Shown: positions 37,469 to 46,757 of the stretch, in pieces | Position numbering within the stretch: the stretch's first letter is position 1 | Layout of the letters: every line of letters starts with the position of its first letter | DNA from: Brevundimonas huaxiensis | GTDB lineage: Bacteria > Pseudomonadota > Alphaproteobacteria > Caulobacterales > Caulobacteraceae | Assembly (NCBI RefSeq): GCF_014218725.1 | Contig: NZ_JABBJE010000010.1 | Coordinates: 23,568-87,567, forward strand | DNA: 64,000 nucleotides | Reading direction: 5' to 3' | Notes under the pieces: model-generated | What the model was told of the DNA's origin: nothing | The model's input: only the letters and a program-made list of their open reading frames with translations | Databases searched by the model: none | Program-made: the position numbers and the translations under genes

Positions 37469-37852
37469 ATGACGAACGAACCCAACTTCAGCGCCGGGCA
37501 ACCGTCCGAGGGCAAGGTCGGGGCGCTGATCGCCTGGGCCTTGTTCATCCTGTCGATCCCCAGCGCCAATGTGCTGGTTCTGATCGGGCTGGTGGTGTCC
37601 TATGTCACGCGCGGGACGGCGACGGGCGTGGCGCGCCAGCATATCGAGGCGCAGATCCGGCTGTTCTGGTCGGTCTTCTGGTGGACCATCGCGGCCTGGG
37701 TCGGGATTTTCGTCAGCGCCCTGGCGTCGCTCGTCCTGATCGGCATTCCGTTCCTGCTGCTGTTCCTGCTGGTCTGGTTCCTGCTGAGCGTCTGGTTCAC
37801 GATCAAGAGTGTGATCGGCCTGCTGAATCTGCTGAACGACAAGCCGATCTGA
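37469..37852 (+). CDS. DUF4870-family membrane protein
   Basis: This 127-residue protein has three to four transmembrane segments and the DUF4870 pattern (GALIAWALFILSIP, ARQHIEAQIRLFWSVFWW, GIPFLLLFLLVWFLLSVWF). It is 10 bases downstream of a related longer protein. The biological role of the family is not established. Confidence 0.78.
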   Translation: MTNEPNFSAGQPSEGKVGALIAWALFILSIPSANVLVLIGLVVSYVTRGTATGVARQHIEAQIRLFWSVFWWTIAAWVGIFVSALASLVLIGIPFLLLFLLVWFLLSVWFTIKSVIGLLNLLNDKPI

Positions 37853-37918
37853 ATGCCGAGCTGAAACGCACGGAACGTCCCGACGGCCTTGGCGGTTGAT
37901 CCGTCAAAGGAGAATCCG

Positions 37919-38203
37919 ATGGGACAGTTCAAGGACGTCGAAGGCGACAACCGGTTCGAACAGGCGTTCGACGACGACAAAGGTGCGGGCCTGGTCTGGG
38001 CCGACTATGCCGTGAAGGGCGATGCCCGCATCATCCTGCATGTCGAGGCCGAGCCGTCGCTGCGCGGATCAGGCGCTGCGGGGCGGTTCATGCAGTCCCT
38101 GGCCGATCATGCGCGCCAGACGGGGCTTAAGCTGTTTCCCCGGTGCAGCTACGCCGTCGCCTGGCACAAGCGGCATCCGGATTACGACGATGTGCTGGCC
38201 TGA
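37919..38203 (+). CDS. Small GNAT-type acetyltransferase (YjdJ-like)
   Basis: This 94-residue protein is preceded by an AAAGGAGA ribosome site. It matches the minimal GNAT family PF14542: RIILHVEAEPSLRGSGAAGRFM followed by ADHARQTGLKLFPRCSYAV and WHKRHPDYDDVL. These short proteins carry only the acetyl-CoA loop and a few strands. The substrates are unknown. Confidence 0.8.
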   Translation: MGQFKDVEGDNRFEQAFDDDKGAGLVWADYAVKGDARIILHVEAEPSLRGSGAAGRFMQSLADHARQTGLKLFPRCSYAVAWHKRHPDYDDVLA

Positions 38204-38245
38204 GAAAGCACCGCCGCCCCGCGATCGCAGGACGGCGGTTTCGGT

Positions 38246-39232
38246 TCATCCGCCGGCGTAACCGCCGATGATCGGCAGGATCTCGCCGGTGATGAAGCTG
38301 GACATCTGGGGCGAGGCCAGGAAGACGTAGGCGGGCGCGATCTCTTCGGGTTGGGCCGGGCGTTTCATCACCGTGTCGGCGCCGAACTTCGAGGTCGCCT
38401 CGCCGTCCTTGTCGGCGGGGTTGAGCGGGGTCCAGACTGGGCCCGGCGCGACGACGTTCACGCGGATGCCGCGCGGCGCCAGATGCGTGCCCAGCGAACG
38501 GGCGTAGGCGTGGATGCCGCCCTTGGTCAGCGAATAGTCCAGCAGATCCTTGTTGCCCATCAGACCGGTGACCGAGCCGGTCATGACGATGGCGCCGCCG
38601 GCCTTCATGTGCGGAACCGCCGCCTTGGTCATGTTGAAATAGCCGTAGAGATTGGTCTTCAGCGTGCGGTCGAAATGCTCGTAGGTCAGGTCCTCGAAGG
38701 CGGGGACGTGTTCCTGGAAGGCGGCGTTGGGGACCAGGACGTCCAGCCGGCCGAAGGCGTCCAGCGTGGCCTTGACCGCCATCTCGGCGAAGGCGGGATC
38801 GGAGACGTCGCCCTTCAGCACCACGGCGCGGCGCCCCTCGGCCTCGACAGCGGCCTTGGTGGTTTCGGCGTCGGCGTCCTCGTCCAGATGGCAGATGACG
38901 ACATTGCAGCCTTCGCGCGCAAAAAGGACGGCGACCGAGCGGCCGATGCCGGAATCGGCGCCGGTGATCAGGGCGGCGAACCCGTCCAGCTTGCCCGACC
39001 CCTTCCAGAAGGGGGCGTCATACAGGGGCGCGGGATCCAGCGCCGCCTCGTCGCCCGGCTTGGTCTGGTGTTGTTTTGGGAAGGGCGGTTCGGGGTAGGG
39101 GCGGGCTCCGGCCTGCATCGCGCCGGACGGTTTGTCGTCGCCGGAGGCGTTATCCCTAGCGTCGATGTCGCGCTGGATGGCGCGTTCCTGATCGGCAATG
39201 TCTTCGGCGCGCGCGTGGCTCCGGTCGTCCAT
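38246..39232 (-). CDS. SDR oxidoreductase of the general-stress (YghA/GSP39) type
   Basis: This 328-residue protein has a charged N-terminal extension (ARAEDIADQERAIQRDIDAR, PPFPKQHQTKPGDEAALDP) typical of YghA/YdaD stress SDRs. A Rossmann domain with TGADSGIGRSVA follows, then NAAFQEH, active-site Ser, and Tyr-x3-Lys in YSLTKGG. It is an NAD(P)-dependent alcohol/aldehyde reductase by family. Homologues belong to general stress regulons, in keeping with the LovK/LovR stress pathway elsewhere in this window. Confidence 0.88.
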   Translation of the reverse strand: MDDRSHARAEDIADQERAIQRDIDARDNASGDDKPSGAMQAGARPYPEPPFPKQHQTKPGDEAALDPAPLYDAPFWKGSGKLDGFAALITGADSGIGRSVAVLFAREGCNVVICHLDEDADAETTKAAVEAEGRRAVVLKGDVSDPAFAEMAVKATLDAFGRLDVLVPNAAFQEHVPAFEDLTYEHFDRTLKTNLYGYFNMTKAAVPHMKAGGAIVMTGSVTGLMGNKDLLDYSLTKGGIHAYARSLGTHLAPRGIRVNVVAPGPVWTPLNPADKDGEATSKFGADTVMKRPAQPEEIAPAYVFLASPQMSSFITGEILPIIGGYAGG

Positions 39233-39310
39233 GGGTGTCGTCTCCTGAAGAGGGGGTCTTCAGGAAAGCGGACGGGGACGCGGGTCGTTCCGACGGCCCA
39301 GCTTCGGTTT

Positions 39311-39628
39311 CTAGCCGACGCGGTGGACGATGGTTTTGATCGTTTCGGCCTTGGTCGGCAGATCGGCGGCGAGGCGCGAGGCGATCTCGCGCGCGCCGAC
39401 CGGATAAGCGTCGCCCCCGTCCGCGATGGCCTTGGCCTTGGCGGCGGCCTCCAGCAACAGCTTTTCCAGACCTTCGATCTCTTCCAGCGCCAGGGCGTGG
39501 GCTTCGAGCTGAAGGCGTTTGACGCGGTCGGCGGTGGTTTCAGGCGCTTTCATCAGGTCGTAGATCTCGGCCTCGGCCGCGACGAGCCGCAGGTCAGGCT
39601 TGGCGTCGGAACCGGTGGATTTGGCCAT
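39311..39628 (-). CDS. Helical hypothetical protein
   Basis: This is a 105-residue protein from ATG 39628. It is strongly helical, Ala/Glu/Lys-rich, with a leucine-heptad-like segment (RVKRLQLEAHALALEEIEGLEKLLLEAAAKAKAIA) suggesting a coiled coil. There is no signal peptide. It lies between a stress SDR and opgH on the same strand. I do not recognise the family. Confidence 0.55.
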   Translation of the reverse strand: MAKSTGSDAKPDLRLVAAEAEIYDLMKAPETTADRVKRLQLEAHALALEEIEGLEKLLLEAAAKAKAIADGGDAYPVGAREIASRLAADLPTKAETIKTIVHRVG

Positions 39629-39740
39629 GGAATCACGTCTCCCCGCAAAGGTCAGGGGGATAGAGTGCGGCCGATTGGCGTTTTCGTCGAGCGCCGCCGT
39701 AGCGGTTGTGGCGACACTGTGGCCGCCACGCATCGGTCGA

Positions 39741-41705
39741 TTACCGTTCGGGCGCGCGGGCCGGGACCATCGCAGGCGCAGCGACGGGGGCCAGGACGCC
39801 GCCGGCGACCGCACGCAGCGGCGAGCGCGGCGTGTGCAGGACGGCCGGAGAGACGCTGACGCCGTCCTGAACCGGGGTGACCAGATAGCCCTTGGCGGCC
39901 AGCTTGTCGCCCGAGCGGACGCGCGAGGTCCAGACGGTGATCGGGGCGGCCAGCAGCAGCGGCAGCACGATCGGGGCGAACCAGGTGGCCAGGTCGGGAC
40001 GAACGGCCAGCGGGATCAGGAAACCCACGCCGGCGATCATCTGCCAGCGCATGGCGCGGAAAGCGTCCGACCAGGCCAGGCCGTCGGCCTCGCGCTGCTG
40101 GGTCGACCAGCCGGTGTCGTGGCCCGAGACGATCTGGATGAAGGCCTTGGTGTTGGCGACCATCAGGATGGGGGCCAGGATGGCCGACAGGGCGATCTCG
40201 GCCGCCATGCCCTTGGCGATGGCGCGACGGCCGCCGAAGGCGCGCAGCTCGGCCGGACGGCTGAGGACCAGGGCGGCGCCCATGAACTTGGGCCCGATCA
40301 GCAGCACGCCGGACAGGAAGGAGGCCAGCATGAAGGGCGTGAACTGGGGGTTCAGGATGTAGAAGAAGCTGGTCCAATCGACCGGGTAGAACATCTGGAT
40401 GAACAGGCCGACCATCAGCGACGCCAGCCACAGGGGCGACGAGAGATAGGCCATGCAGCCCATCAGCAGCTGAAGACGGCTCATCGGCGACAGGCCCTTG
40501 GCCGTGATCAGGCCAAGGTGCTGCAGGTTGCCCTGGAACCAGCGGTGGTCGCGGCGGATGAAGTCGGTGATCGACGGCGGGGTTTCTTCCCACGATCCGT
40601 CCAGCGAGGCGGTGACGTGGACGGCCCAGCCGGCGCGGCGCATCAGGGCGGCCTCGACGACGTCGTGGCTCATGATGTGACCGCCGAAGGGCTTCCTGCC
40701 CTTCAGGTGCGGCAGGCCGCAGCAGGCGGCGAAGGCGCGCGTGCGAATGATGGCGTTGTGGCCCCAGTAGCTGGATTCCGAACCGGTCCAGTAGGCCAGG
40801 CCGGCCGCGGCGACGCGGCCGTACAGGCGCACCGAATACTGTGAAACGCGCGCGAAGATGGTGCGGGCCTTGATGATGACCGGGGCGGTCTGGATCAGGC
40901 CGACGCCGGGGTTGCGCTCCATGGCGTCGACCATGCGCAGCAGGGTCTCGCCGGCCATGGTGCTGTCGGCGTCCAGGACGATCATGTTCTCATAGGCGCC
41001 GCCGAAACGACGGACCCATTCGGCCAGGTTGCCGGCCTTGCGCTCGGCGTTGTCGGTGCGCCGACGATAGAAGGCCTTGGAGTTGGCGGCCATGCGGAAC
41101 GCCTGGAAGACCGAACGCTCGGCGGCGGCGGCGTCTTCCTTGGTCGAATCGCTGAGCACGAAGATGTCGAAGGCCGACGAGGCGCCCAGGCGCGCCAGGC
41201 AGGAATCGATCTGGGACAGGCGCGCGAAGGACGAGCGGGCGTCCTCGTTGTACAGCGGCATCAGCAGGGCCGTGCGGGTGCGCGGCATCGGCGGATGCGG
41301 CGAGAAGGCGAGGTCCGCCTGATCCTTGCCGCGCAGCATGACGAACAGCCCCATCAGGCCGCTGACGAACCAGCAGGAGATGGCGGTGATCAGGACCATG
41401 AACAGGCTGAAGGCCAGGATCTCGGTGCCGTCCCAACCCTTGCGGGCATAGAGGTAGAAGGGGGTGATGGCCGACAGGCCGGTCAGGACGATGGTGCCGG
41501 CCAGCAGGGCCAGGCGGCGCGTCGCGACCGTGCGCGGCGAGGTCGCGGGCGTCACGTCGGCGACGGCGTCGGGCGCGGACAGGGACTGAACCGGCATGGC
41601 AAGCGGCGCCTCGTCGGGCAGCCACGACCAGCTGGGCGTTTGCGCGCCGTGGATCGTCGTCTCGATTTCAGCCTGTTCGACAGGCCGGATCGCCAGCTTG
41701 TTCAT
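39741..41705 (-). CDS. opgH: Glucans biosynthesis glucosyltransferase OpgH (MdoH)
   Basis: This is 654 residues from ATG 41705; a GTG at 41822 would add 39 residues and cannot be excluded. It is a GT2-type integral membrane protein. Residues include TALLMPLYNEDA (GT-A start), VLDADSTM (DxD), and a QxxRW-type motif (RRDHRWFQGN). Several transmembrane helices sit N- and C-terminal of the catalytic domain. OpgH builds the beta-1,2-glucan backbone of periplasmic glucans. opgG is not adjacent; an acyltransferase that could decorate the glucan lies immediately upstream. Confidence 0.92.
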   Translation of the reverse strand: MNKLAIRPVEQAEIETTIHGAQTPSWSWLPDEAPLAMPVQSLSAPDAVADVTPATSPRTVATRRLALLAGTIVLTGLSAITPFYLYARKGWDGTEILAFSLFMVLITAISCWFVSGLMGLFVMLRGKDQADLAFSPHPPMPRTRTALLMPLYNEDARSSFARLSQIDSCLARLGASSAFDIFVLSDSTKEDAAAAERSVFQAFRMAANSKAFYRRRTDNAERKAGNLAEWVRRFGGAYENMIVLDADSTMAGETLLRMVDAMERNPGVGLIQTAPVIIKARTIFARVSQYSVRLYGRVAAAGLAYWTGSESSYWGHNAIIRTRAFAACCGLPHLKGRKPFGGHIMSHDVVEAALMRRAGWAVHVTASLDGSWEETPPSITDFIRRDHRWFQGNLQHLGLITAKGLSPMSRLQLLMGCMAYLSSPLWLASLMVGLFIQMFYPVDWTSFFYILNPQFTPFMLASFLSGVLLIGPKFMGAALVLSRPAELRAFGGRRAIAKGMAAEIALSAILAPILMVANTKAFIQIVSGHDTGWSTQQREADGLAWSDAFRAMRWQMIAGVGFLIPLAVRPDLATWFAPIVLPLLLAAPITVWTSRVRSGDKLAAKGYLVTPVQDGVSVSPAVLHTPRSPLRAVAGGVLAPVAAPAMVPARAPER

Positions 41706-41858
41706 GCCGCTCTGGACGCCCCCGAGTGAACCGGATGTCGTCCCGAGGGCTGGGGACGACGCGGAGTGCTGCACTGCAACACGACCTGCATAATCGATCA
41801 CATTCGCGCGATTTTCAATCACGCAATGTTGATGAAACCAAAAAATGTGGGGGTGAAG

Positions 41859-43742
41859 TCAGGCCGGAACGTCGAACGAGGCGGTAGCCGGGCGGCCGTG
41901 CGGCGACTCCGTGGCGACCGAAAGCAGTTTACGGTCCAGGACCCAGGCTGCAACCCCCACCCAGCAGACCAGGACGATGGCGTAGAGCCGCTCCCACCAG
42001 CCGACGTTGGCGTCATTGACCGTGCCGGGGAAGACGAGGTGCTTGGTCAGGACCGTCAGAATCGCCATGACGACGAAGGTGACGACGAGGAAGAGCTTCA
42101 GGCGCGGCACGTCCCGGCGTTTGGCCAAGCCCCATAGCAGCAGCATCGGCGCCAGCTGGATGCCCAGGGCCAGATTGATGATCATGTGGCGTGGATCGGG
42201 CCAGGGCCAAAGGGTCGAGGCCGACATGCCGCCGCCGGCCAGGATGAAGACGATGGCGATGACCCAGGCCGCGACCCGCGCGCCGGTCAGGGCGTAGATG
42301 GCCAGACCGAAGCCGATCCCCGCCAGACCGGCCATGACGCCGGCGACGAAGACCCCGCCGTTGAAGATGATCGGCGCCTTGGCCGTCGCCCCGCCCAGTT
42401 CGCTCAGATACTGGGTGGCATTGTTGAAGCCGGGGTAGGCCAGGATGGCCACGGCGACCACCGTCAGGGCCAGAAGCGGGGCTGCGACGCCCACGCCCAG
42501 CAGGCGACGACGGCGGTGATAGCGTACCTGAGGCTTCAGCAGGGCCTGAAGGTCCAGCGGCCAGGGCCGGCCGTCCAGCGGCTTCAGCCCCCACAGCGGG
42601 CGAATCGCCGGGATGCGCCGCACGACCTCATAGATCGCCAAACTGCCGACGAAGGTGACGGCGATCAGGGACAGCAGTTCGACCGGCGCCGGCAGATTCG
42701 CCGGGCGAATGATCCAGACGGCCGCCACCAGCACCGTCTGGTGCGCCAGATAGAGAGGGAAGGTCGCCTGGGTCAGATAGTTGAGCGCAGGGCCGCCCCG
42801 GTCGCGCAGATGGCGATAGCCGAAGCCCAGGATGGCGACGATCACCGCCCATTGGTCGATGCCGTAAACGGCGGCCTTGGGCACGCCCCAGAAGGCCCGC
42901 GCGCCGGGATGCCAGACCTGCACCATCATGATCGGCAGGGCGACGGCCGCCAGGGCCAGGGCGATCCAGCGATAGCGCTCCATCGTGCGCCACAGGCTCT
43001 CACGCCCCACGATGCTGAAGCCGAACAGGAAGGCGACCAGCGACAGGGCGTGATTGTACCAGTCGTTGTGCAGGGTGTTGGTCAGGCCGAACCAGGGAAA
43101 CAGCAGCCACCGGATGGCGAACAGATAGAGGATCGGCACAATCAACAGGCGTGGGCCTGTCAGCGCCTTTTCCAACCCGTTCCCCAGTCGGTCGATCAGG
43201 CCGGGCTGGCGCCACAGAACCACGGCGATCAGGCTGTAGACCGCGATATAGACGATGAACCACAGATGGTTGACCGGCACGCCGTCGGCGAGACCGCTCC
43301 AGCCGAACTCATGGCCCAGCCAGGCGACGAAGCCGGCGACGCCGCCGGGCCAGCCGCCCTTGTCCATTGACTCGATCCACGACTGGATCGGCACCAGAAC
43401 CAAGGCGCCGAAGATCAGGGGCGGGACCAGCCGCTCGAACCGGGCGCGGGCGACCTCGCGCGGGGTGCGGCGGAACGTCATGAACCGCAGGGCGGCGCCG
43501 GACACCAGAAACAGCAGGGTCAGCCGCCAGGGATTGGTGACCAGGATCGCCTCGCGCATCCACTCGAAGGTGTGGGCGCTGTGGATGTGCCAGTCATAGA
43601 CCCCGTAAACCAGGCCCACATGATACAGGATCAGCAGGCCGAAGGCGCCGACCCGGATCCAGTCGAGATCATAACGGCGCTGGGTCGGGGAAGCGGACGG
43701 GTTCACGGCCGCGTCTATGATCCGCGTCTGCGCATCAGGCAA
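41859..43742 (-). CDS. Acyltransferase-3 (OpgC-like) fused to a DUF998-like membrane domain
   Basis: This 627-residue polytopic protein has two parts. Residues about 20-395 form an acyltransferase-3 family domain (RYDLDWIRVGAFGLLILYHVG, the usual family opening, and VNHLWFIVYIAVYS). Residues about 410-610 form a second set of six helices with PGFNNATQYLSELG and an asparagine-containing FNGGVFVAG, resembling DUF998. Acyltransferase-3 proteins near opgH (OpgC) succinylate periplasmic glucans, so glucan modification is likely. The fusion to DUF998 is unusual. Confidence 0.8.
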   Translation of the reverse strand: MPDAQTRIIDAAVNPSASPTQRRYDLDWIRVGAFGLLILYHVGLVYGVYDWHIHSAHTFEWMREAILVTNPWRLTLLFLVSGAALRFMTFRRTPREVARARFERLVPPLIFGALVLVPIQSWIESMDKGGWPGGVAGFVAWLGHEFGWSGLADGVPVNHLWFIVYIAVYSLIAVVLWRQPGLIDRLGNGLEKALTGPRLLIVPILYLFAIRWLLFPWFGLTNTLHNDWYNHALSLVAFLFGFSIVGRESLWRTMERYRWIALALAAVALPIMMVQVWHPGARAFWGVPKAAVYGIDQWAVIVAILGFGYRHLRDRGGPALNYLTQATFPLYLAHQTVLVAAVWIIRPANLPAPVELLSLIAVTFVGSLAIYEVVRRIPAIRPLWGLKPLDGRPWPLDLQALLKPQVRYHRRRRLLGVGVAAPLLALTVVAVAILAYPGFNNATQYLSELGGATAKAPIIFNGGVFVAGVMAGLAGIGFGLAIYALTGARVAAWVIAIVFILAGGGMSASTLWPWPDPRHMIINLALGIQLAPMLLLWGLAKRRDVPRLKLFLVVTFVVMAILTVLTKHLVFPGTVNDANVGWWERLYAIVLVCWVGVAAWVLDRKLLSVATESPHGRPATASFDVPA

Positions 43743-43766
43743 GACGCCGGATGGACGCGGGGCGGA

Positions 43767-44066
43767 TCAGGCCGCAGCGAGGGGACGAACCCGGATGTCG
43801 TGTTCGTGGGCGCGGGCCTTGGACAGGTCATGCCTGGCCTGCATTCGCATCAGGGTGTCGGCGCTGACGCCGAACAGCTTTTCGAACCGGATGGCCATTT
43901 CGGCCGACACGCCCGACTTGCCGTTTAACAGATTGCTGGCGGCCTGACGCGTCACGCCCAGCGCCTCGGCCAGGGCGGTGACGCTGAGATCCTTTGGGGT
44001 GACAAGCTCGTCGCGCAGCCAAGAGCCGGGATGAACTGCGAACGCGGAATGTAGTCGAATGGCCAT
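43767..44066 (-). CDS. higA: Antitoxin HigA (XRE-type helix-turn-helix)
   Basis: This is a 99-residue protein from ATG 44066, which overlaps the HigB stop. The helix-turn-helix is LSVTALAEALGVTRQAASNLLNGKSGVSAEMAIRFEKLFG, the HigA/VapI type. It neutralises the upstream toxin and represses the operon. The toxin-first order is typical of higBA. Confidence 0.9.
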   Translation of the reverse strand: MAIRLHSAFAVHPGSWLRDELVTPKDLSVTALAEALGVTRQAASNLLNGKSGVSAEMAIRFEKLFGVSADTLMRMQARHDLSKARAHEHDIRVRPLAAA

Positions 44067-44353
44067 CAGTGATAATCCTCCAAATCCATGTCCTCGACGC
44101 CAAGGGTTTCGTTGATGCGGAACGTCAGGCGCCAGTTCCGGGTGAGCGTCAAAGACCAGGTTCCGGCCCGATCTCCCGTCAGTTTGTGGGCGCCGAAATT
44201 GGGCGGGACCAGCAGCTCGTCTTCCGTCGCGATCGCATGGATATAGGTCAAAATATTGGTGAGGCGGCCGATCAGCGCGCCGGGCAGGCCCTTGGCCTTT
44301 CCGGTTTCCGCGAACTGCCGCAGCGCCTTGTGTCTGATGCTGTCGATCTGCAC
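44066..44353 (-). CDS. higB: Toxin HigB (RelE/ParE superfamily)
   Basis: This is a 95-residue protein with the HigB features KGLPGALIGRLTNILTYI, GTWSLTLTRNWRLTF and a C-terminal Glu-Asp-Tyr-His. It is a ribosome-dependent mRNA interferase by family. A 9-base-pair inverted repeat and a perfect -35-like TTGACA lie upstream. Confidence 0.9.
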   Translation of the reverse strand: MQIDSIRHKALRQFAETGKAKGLPGALIGRLTNILTYIHAIATEDELLVPPNFGAHKLTGDRAGTWSLTLTRNWRLTFRINETLGVEDMDLEDYH

Positions 44354-44378
44354 GAGCCAACATCGTCATCAATGTGAC

Positions 44379-44403
44379 GCCTGTCAAGTGACAGTTGACA
44401 GGC
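44379..44403. promoter_or_regulatory. Inverted repeat between higB and the dioxygenase gene
   Basis: GCCTGTCAA-N7-TTGACAGGC forms perfect 9-base arms. It contains an inner TGTCA-AG-TGACA, and on the higBA strand a TTGACA -35 box. It starts right after the stop codon of the upstream dioxygenase gene. It may be the HigA operator, a terminator of that gene, or both. Confidence 0.6.
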
Positions 44404-45726
44404 TTAGGCGGAGGCGGTCAACCCCAACGCCTTCAGCGTCGCTGTGATCGAGGCGTCCTGTTCGGCGCGGTACAGGGCCATCTCGTCCTGGACCGGGCGG
44501 CCCAGCGCCTGTTCGAAATCGGCCTTGGCGGGATCGACGGCATAGGCGGTTTCGCGGGCCTCTGACCCCAGGTTGGACTGGAAGATGCCGGCGGCGCTGA
44601 CAGGCAGGAAGTCTTCGTAGGTGATGGGCTCGGCGACGACGTGGCCCGAGGAGATCAGGGCTTCCAGGTCGGCGGTCTCGGCGCGGCCGGCCAAGCCCTC
44701 AGGCGTCGGGCGATAACGGAACCAGGCGAGGTCTGCGCGGCGCAGGGTGTCCCAGTCGTCGGGCAGGGCGGAGAAGTCCTTCTTCGCCAGGGCCGCGTCA
44801 TACAGGGCGCGACCAGCGGGGGTCAGGGCGCAGCCGCGCTGTTCGATCTCGCCGAAGCGGGCGGTGTGGGCGCCGGCCGTGGGGCCGTCGGCGCCGGGGA
44901 AGGTGATCGCCTCCTGCAACGCCTTGAAGCTGGTCTGGCGCAGCAGGATCGGACAGGCGCGGGCGGGCGGACCCTCGATGGTTTCCTTCGGGCTGATGCC
45001 GCGCGCGGGCATGGCGGCCTGGGCCGCGTCGATATCCAGTGTGCGCGGCGTCAGATGGTTGATGTGCGGACCCTTGAAACTGACCACATCGGCGATCAGT
45101 CGGTGGGCGGCGACCAGCCGTTCGTAGGTCTCGGCGCTGACGGTCGCCTGGGCGTGCCAGCGGAAGGTCTCCAGCAGTTCGGACACGAAACGATCGGCCT
45201 GAGCCTCGTCCAGACCGCCGGCGGTCTCCGCCGTCTCGATCAGCTCACGCGCGCCGGGGGTGAAGATGTCGCGACGGGCCAAGGTCTCGGCCGCCTCTGC
45301 ACGCAAGGCTTCGTCCTCGATCAACTCCAGCCGCAGCAGCGAGGTGAAGACCCGGAACGGATTGCGCGCGAGCGCGGCCGGATCGACGGGGCGGAAGGCG
45401 GTCGAATGCACCGGCACTCCGGCGGGAGCGAGGTTGTAATAGCTGACCGGCTCCATCCCCATGACCGCAAAGGCGCGCGCGATCGTGGCCAGTTCATCGG
45501 CCGTGCCGACGCGGATGGCGCCGTGGCGCTCCTCCGACAGACGCGCCAGTTCGCCGGACGCCGCCAGCCGGTCGGCTCCGCCGGCATCCGCCTTCAACGC
45601 CTGCGCATTGATGTCCGCCACCAGCGACAGCAGGTCGCCGTATTGCGGCACCTCGGCCCGGTACATGGCGGACAGGGCGGCCGAAAACCGGCTGCGAATC
45701 TCGTCAGGATGGACGAAGGCGGACAT
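44404..45726 (-). CDS. DUF1338 protein, 2-oxoadipate dioxygenase/decarboxylase (HglS/YdcJ)-like
   Basis: This is 440 residues from ATG 45726, which has GGGAGCG upstream; a start at 45753 is possible. The YdcJ/HglS pattern is seen in VPQYGDLLSLV, EPVSYYNLAPAGVPVHSTAFRP, and the metal-site HINHLTPRTLDID. HglS converts 2-oxoadipate to D-2-hydroxyglutarate in lysine catabolism using Fe(II). No lysine-degradation genes are nearby, so the physiological pathway is uncertain. Confidence 0.85.
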   Translation of the reverse strand: MSAFVHPDEIRSRFSAALSAMYRAEVPQYGDLLSLVADINAQALKADAGGADRLAASGELARLSEERHGAIRVGTADELATIARAFAVMGMEPVSYYNLAPAGVPVHSTAFRPVDPAALARNPFRVFTSLLRLELIEDEALRAEAAETLARRDIFTPGARELIETAETAGGLDEAQADRFVSELLETFRWHAQATVSAETYERLVAAHRLIADVVSFKGPHINHLTPRTLDIDAAQAAMPARGISPKETIEGPPARACPILLRQTSFKALQEAITFPGADGPTAGAHTARFGEIEQRGCALTPAGRALYDAALAKKDFSALPDDWDTLRRADLAWFRYRPTPEGLAGRAETADLEALISSGHVVAEPITYEDFLPVSAAGIFQSNLGSEARETAYAVDPAKADFEQALGRPVQDEMALYRAEQDASITATLKALGLTASA

Positions 45727-45797
45727 GAGCGCTCCCATTTTTCGCCGATCCATAGGCCGACTGGCCGCCGGTTGAAACCCGGCGGCCGTCGCAAGGG

Positions 45798-46448
45798 TCA
45801 GGCGTCGACGCCGACCCCGATCGGGCAGACCACGCCGGTCCCGCCGATGCCGCAGTATCCGGCCGGGTTCTTGGCCAGATAGCCCTGGTGATAACCCTCG
45901 GCGTAGAAATAGTCGCCGGCCGGCTCGATCTCGGTGGTGATCGTCCCGCGCCCGGCCTGGGTCAGGGCGGCCTGATAGGCGTCGCGCGAGGCTTCGGCCT
46001 CGGCCTGCTGCTCGGCGTTCAGCGTGTAGATGGCCGAGCGATAGGTGGTGCCGATGTCGTTGCCCTGGCGCATGCCCTGGGTCGGGTCGTGGTTCTCCCA
46101 GAAGGTCTTCAGCAGTTCGGCGTAGGTGATGACGCTCGGGTCGAACACGACCTTGACAACCTCCGTATGACCCGTGCGGCCGGTGCAGGTCTCTTCATAG
46201 GTCGGGTTGGGCGTGATGCCGCCGGAATAGCCGGCCGAGGTCACCCAGACGCCCGGCAACTGCCAGAAGATGCGCTCCACGCCCCAGAAACACCCCATGC
46301 CGAAGATGGCGGTCTGGAAACCGTCGGGATAGGGCCCCTTCAGCGGATGGCCGCTGACATAGTGGTTCACATCGGTGTCCAGCGGCTCGGCGCGGCCGGG
46401 CAGGGCGGTCTCGGGCGTGGGCATTTCGGCGGTCTTCTTGAACAGCAT
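45798..46448 (-). CDS. msrA: Peptide methionine-S-oxide reductase MsrA
   Basis: This is 216 residues from ATG 46448 (ATG 46463 is also in frame). The catalytic Cys53 is in the GCFWG motif and two further Cys lie in the C-terminus ([15 protein letters not shown]) as resolving residues. A short N-terminal extension (about 28 residues) lacks a clear signal. It repairs methionine-S-sulfoxide in proteins. It is convergent with tRNA-Ser and marks the last host gene before the islands. Confidence 0.94.
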   Translation of the reverse strand: MLFKKTAEMPTPETALPGRAEPLDTDVNHYVSGHPLKGPYPDGFQTAIFGMGCFWGVERIFWQLPGVWVTSAGYSGGITPNPTYEETCTGRTGHTEVVKVVFDPSVITYAELLKTFWENHDPTQGMRQGNDIGTTYRSAIYTLNAEQQAEAEASRDAYQAALTQAGRGTITTEIEPAGDYFYAEGYHQGYLAKNPAGYCGIGGTGVVCPIGVGVDA

Positions 46449-46587
46449 TTGCGGCTCTCTCATCGGAAAATGGCGTTGAAGTCCATATGGGGATGCGACA
46501 GGCGCTTGCCGAGGGGGCGAGTGTGTTCTATCAGGCCCGCCTCCCGCCGGATCGACCTCCGGCGGCGCGCAAGACGCAGCGTGAAAC

Positions 46588-46677
46588 GGACAGGTGGCGG
46601 AGTGGTCGATCGCGCACGCTTGGAAAGCGTGTGTAGGTGAAAGCCTACCGAGGGTTCGAATCCCTCTCTGTCCGCCA
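46588..46677 (+). tRNA. tRNA-Ser (anticodon GGA)
   Basis: This is a 90-base tRNA with an acceptor stem GGACAGG/TCTGTCC (one G-T pair), the anticodon loop in CTTGGAAAG, a long class II variable arm, T-loop TTCGAAT and encoded CCA. It is the integration target: its 3' end forms the left att site of island A. Confidence 0.97.
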
Positions 46678-46680
46678 CAC
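46664..46680 (+). other. Left attachment site (attL) of island A, 3' end of tRNA-Ser
   Basis: CTCTCTGTCCGCCACAC overlaps the T-arm end, acceptor and CCA of tRNA-Ser. An identical 17-base copy lies at 53944-53960. Integration at the 3' end regenerates the tRNA. Confidence 0.85.
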
Positions 46681-46730
46681 TCTGCCGTCAGCGCTCTGAT
46701 TTGCATTGATTATTTTTCAGTGCGTCCGGA

Positions 46731-46757
46731 CAGTCCCTACTCTAGTCCCTACTTTGT
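46731..46757 (+). repeat. Left copy of the 27-base terminal direct repeat of island A
   Basis: Each 27-base copy (identical at 53802-53828) contains two copies of AGTCCCTACT spaced 12 bases apart. It lies 50 bases inside attL. It probably contains integrase arm-type binding sites. Confidence 0.7.

Noticed and set aside
39652..40593. Minus-strand 313-codon ORF
   Set aside because: It is a shifted-frame shadow within opgH, with Arg/Pro/Gly-rich composition and no domain.
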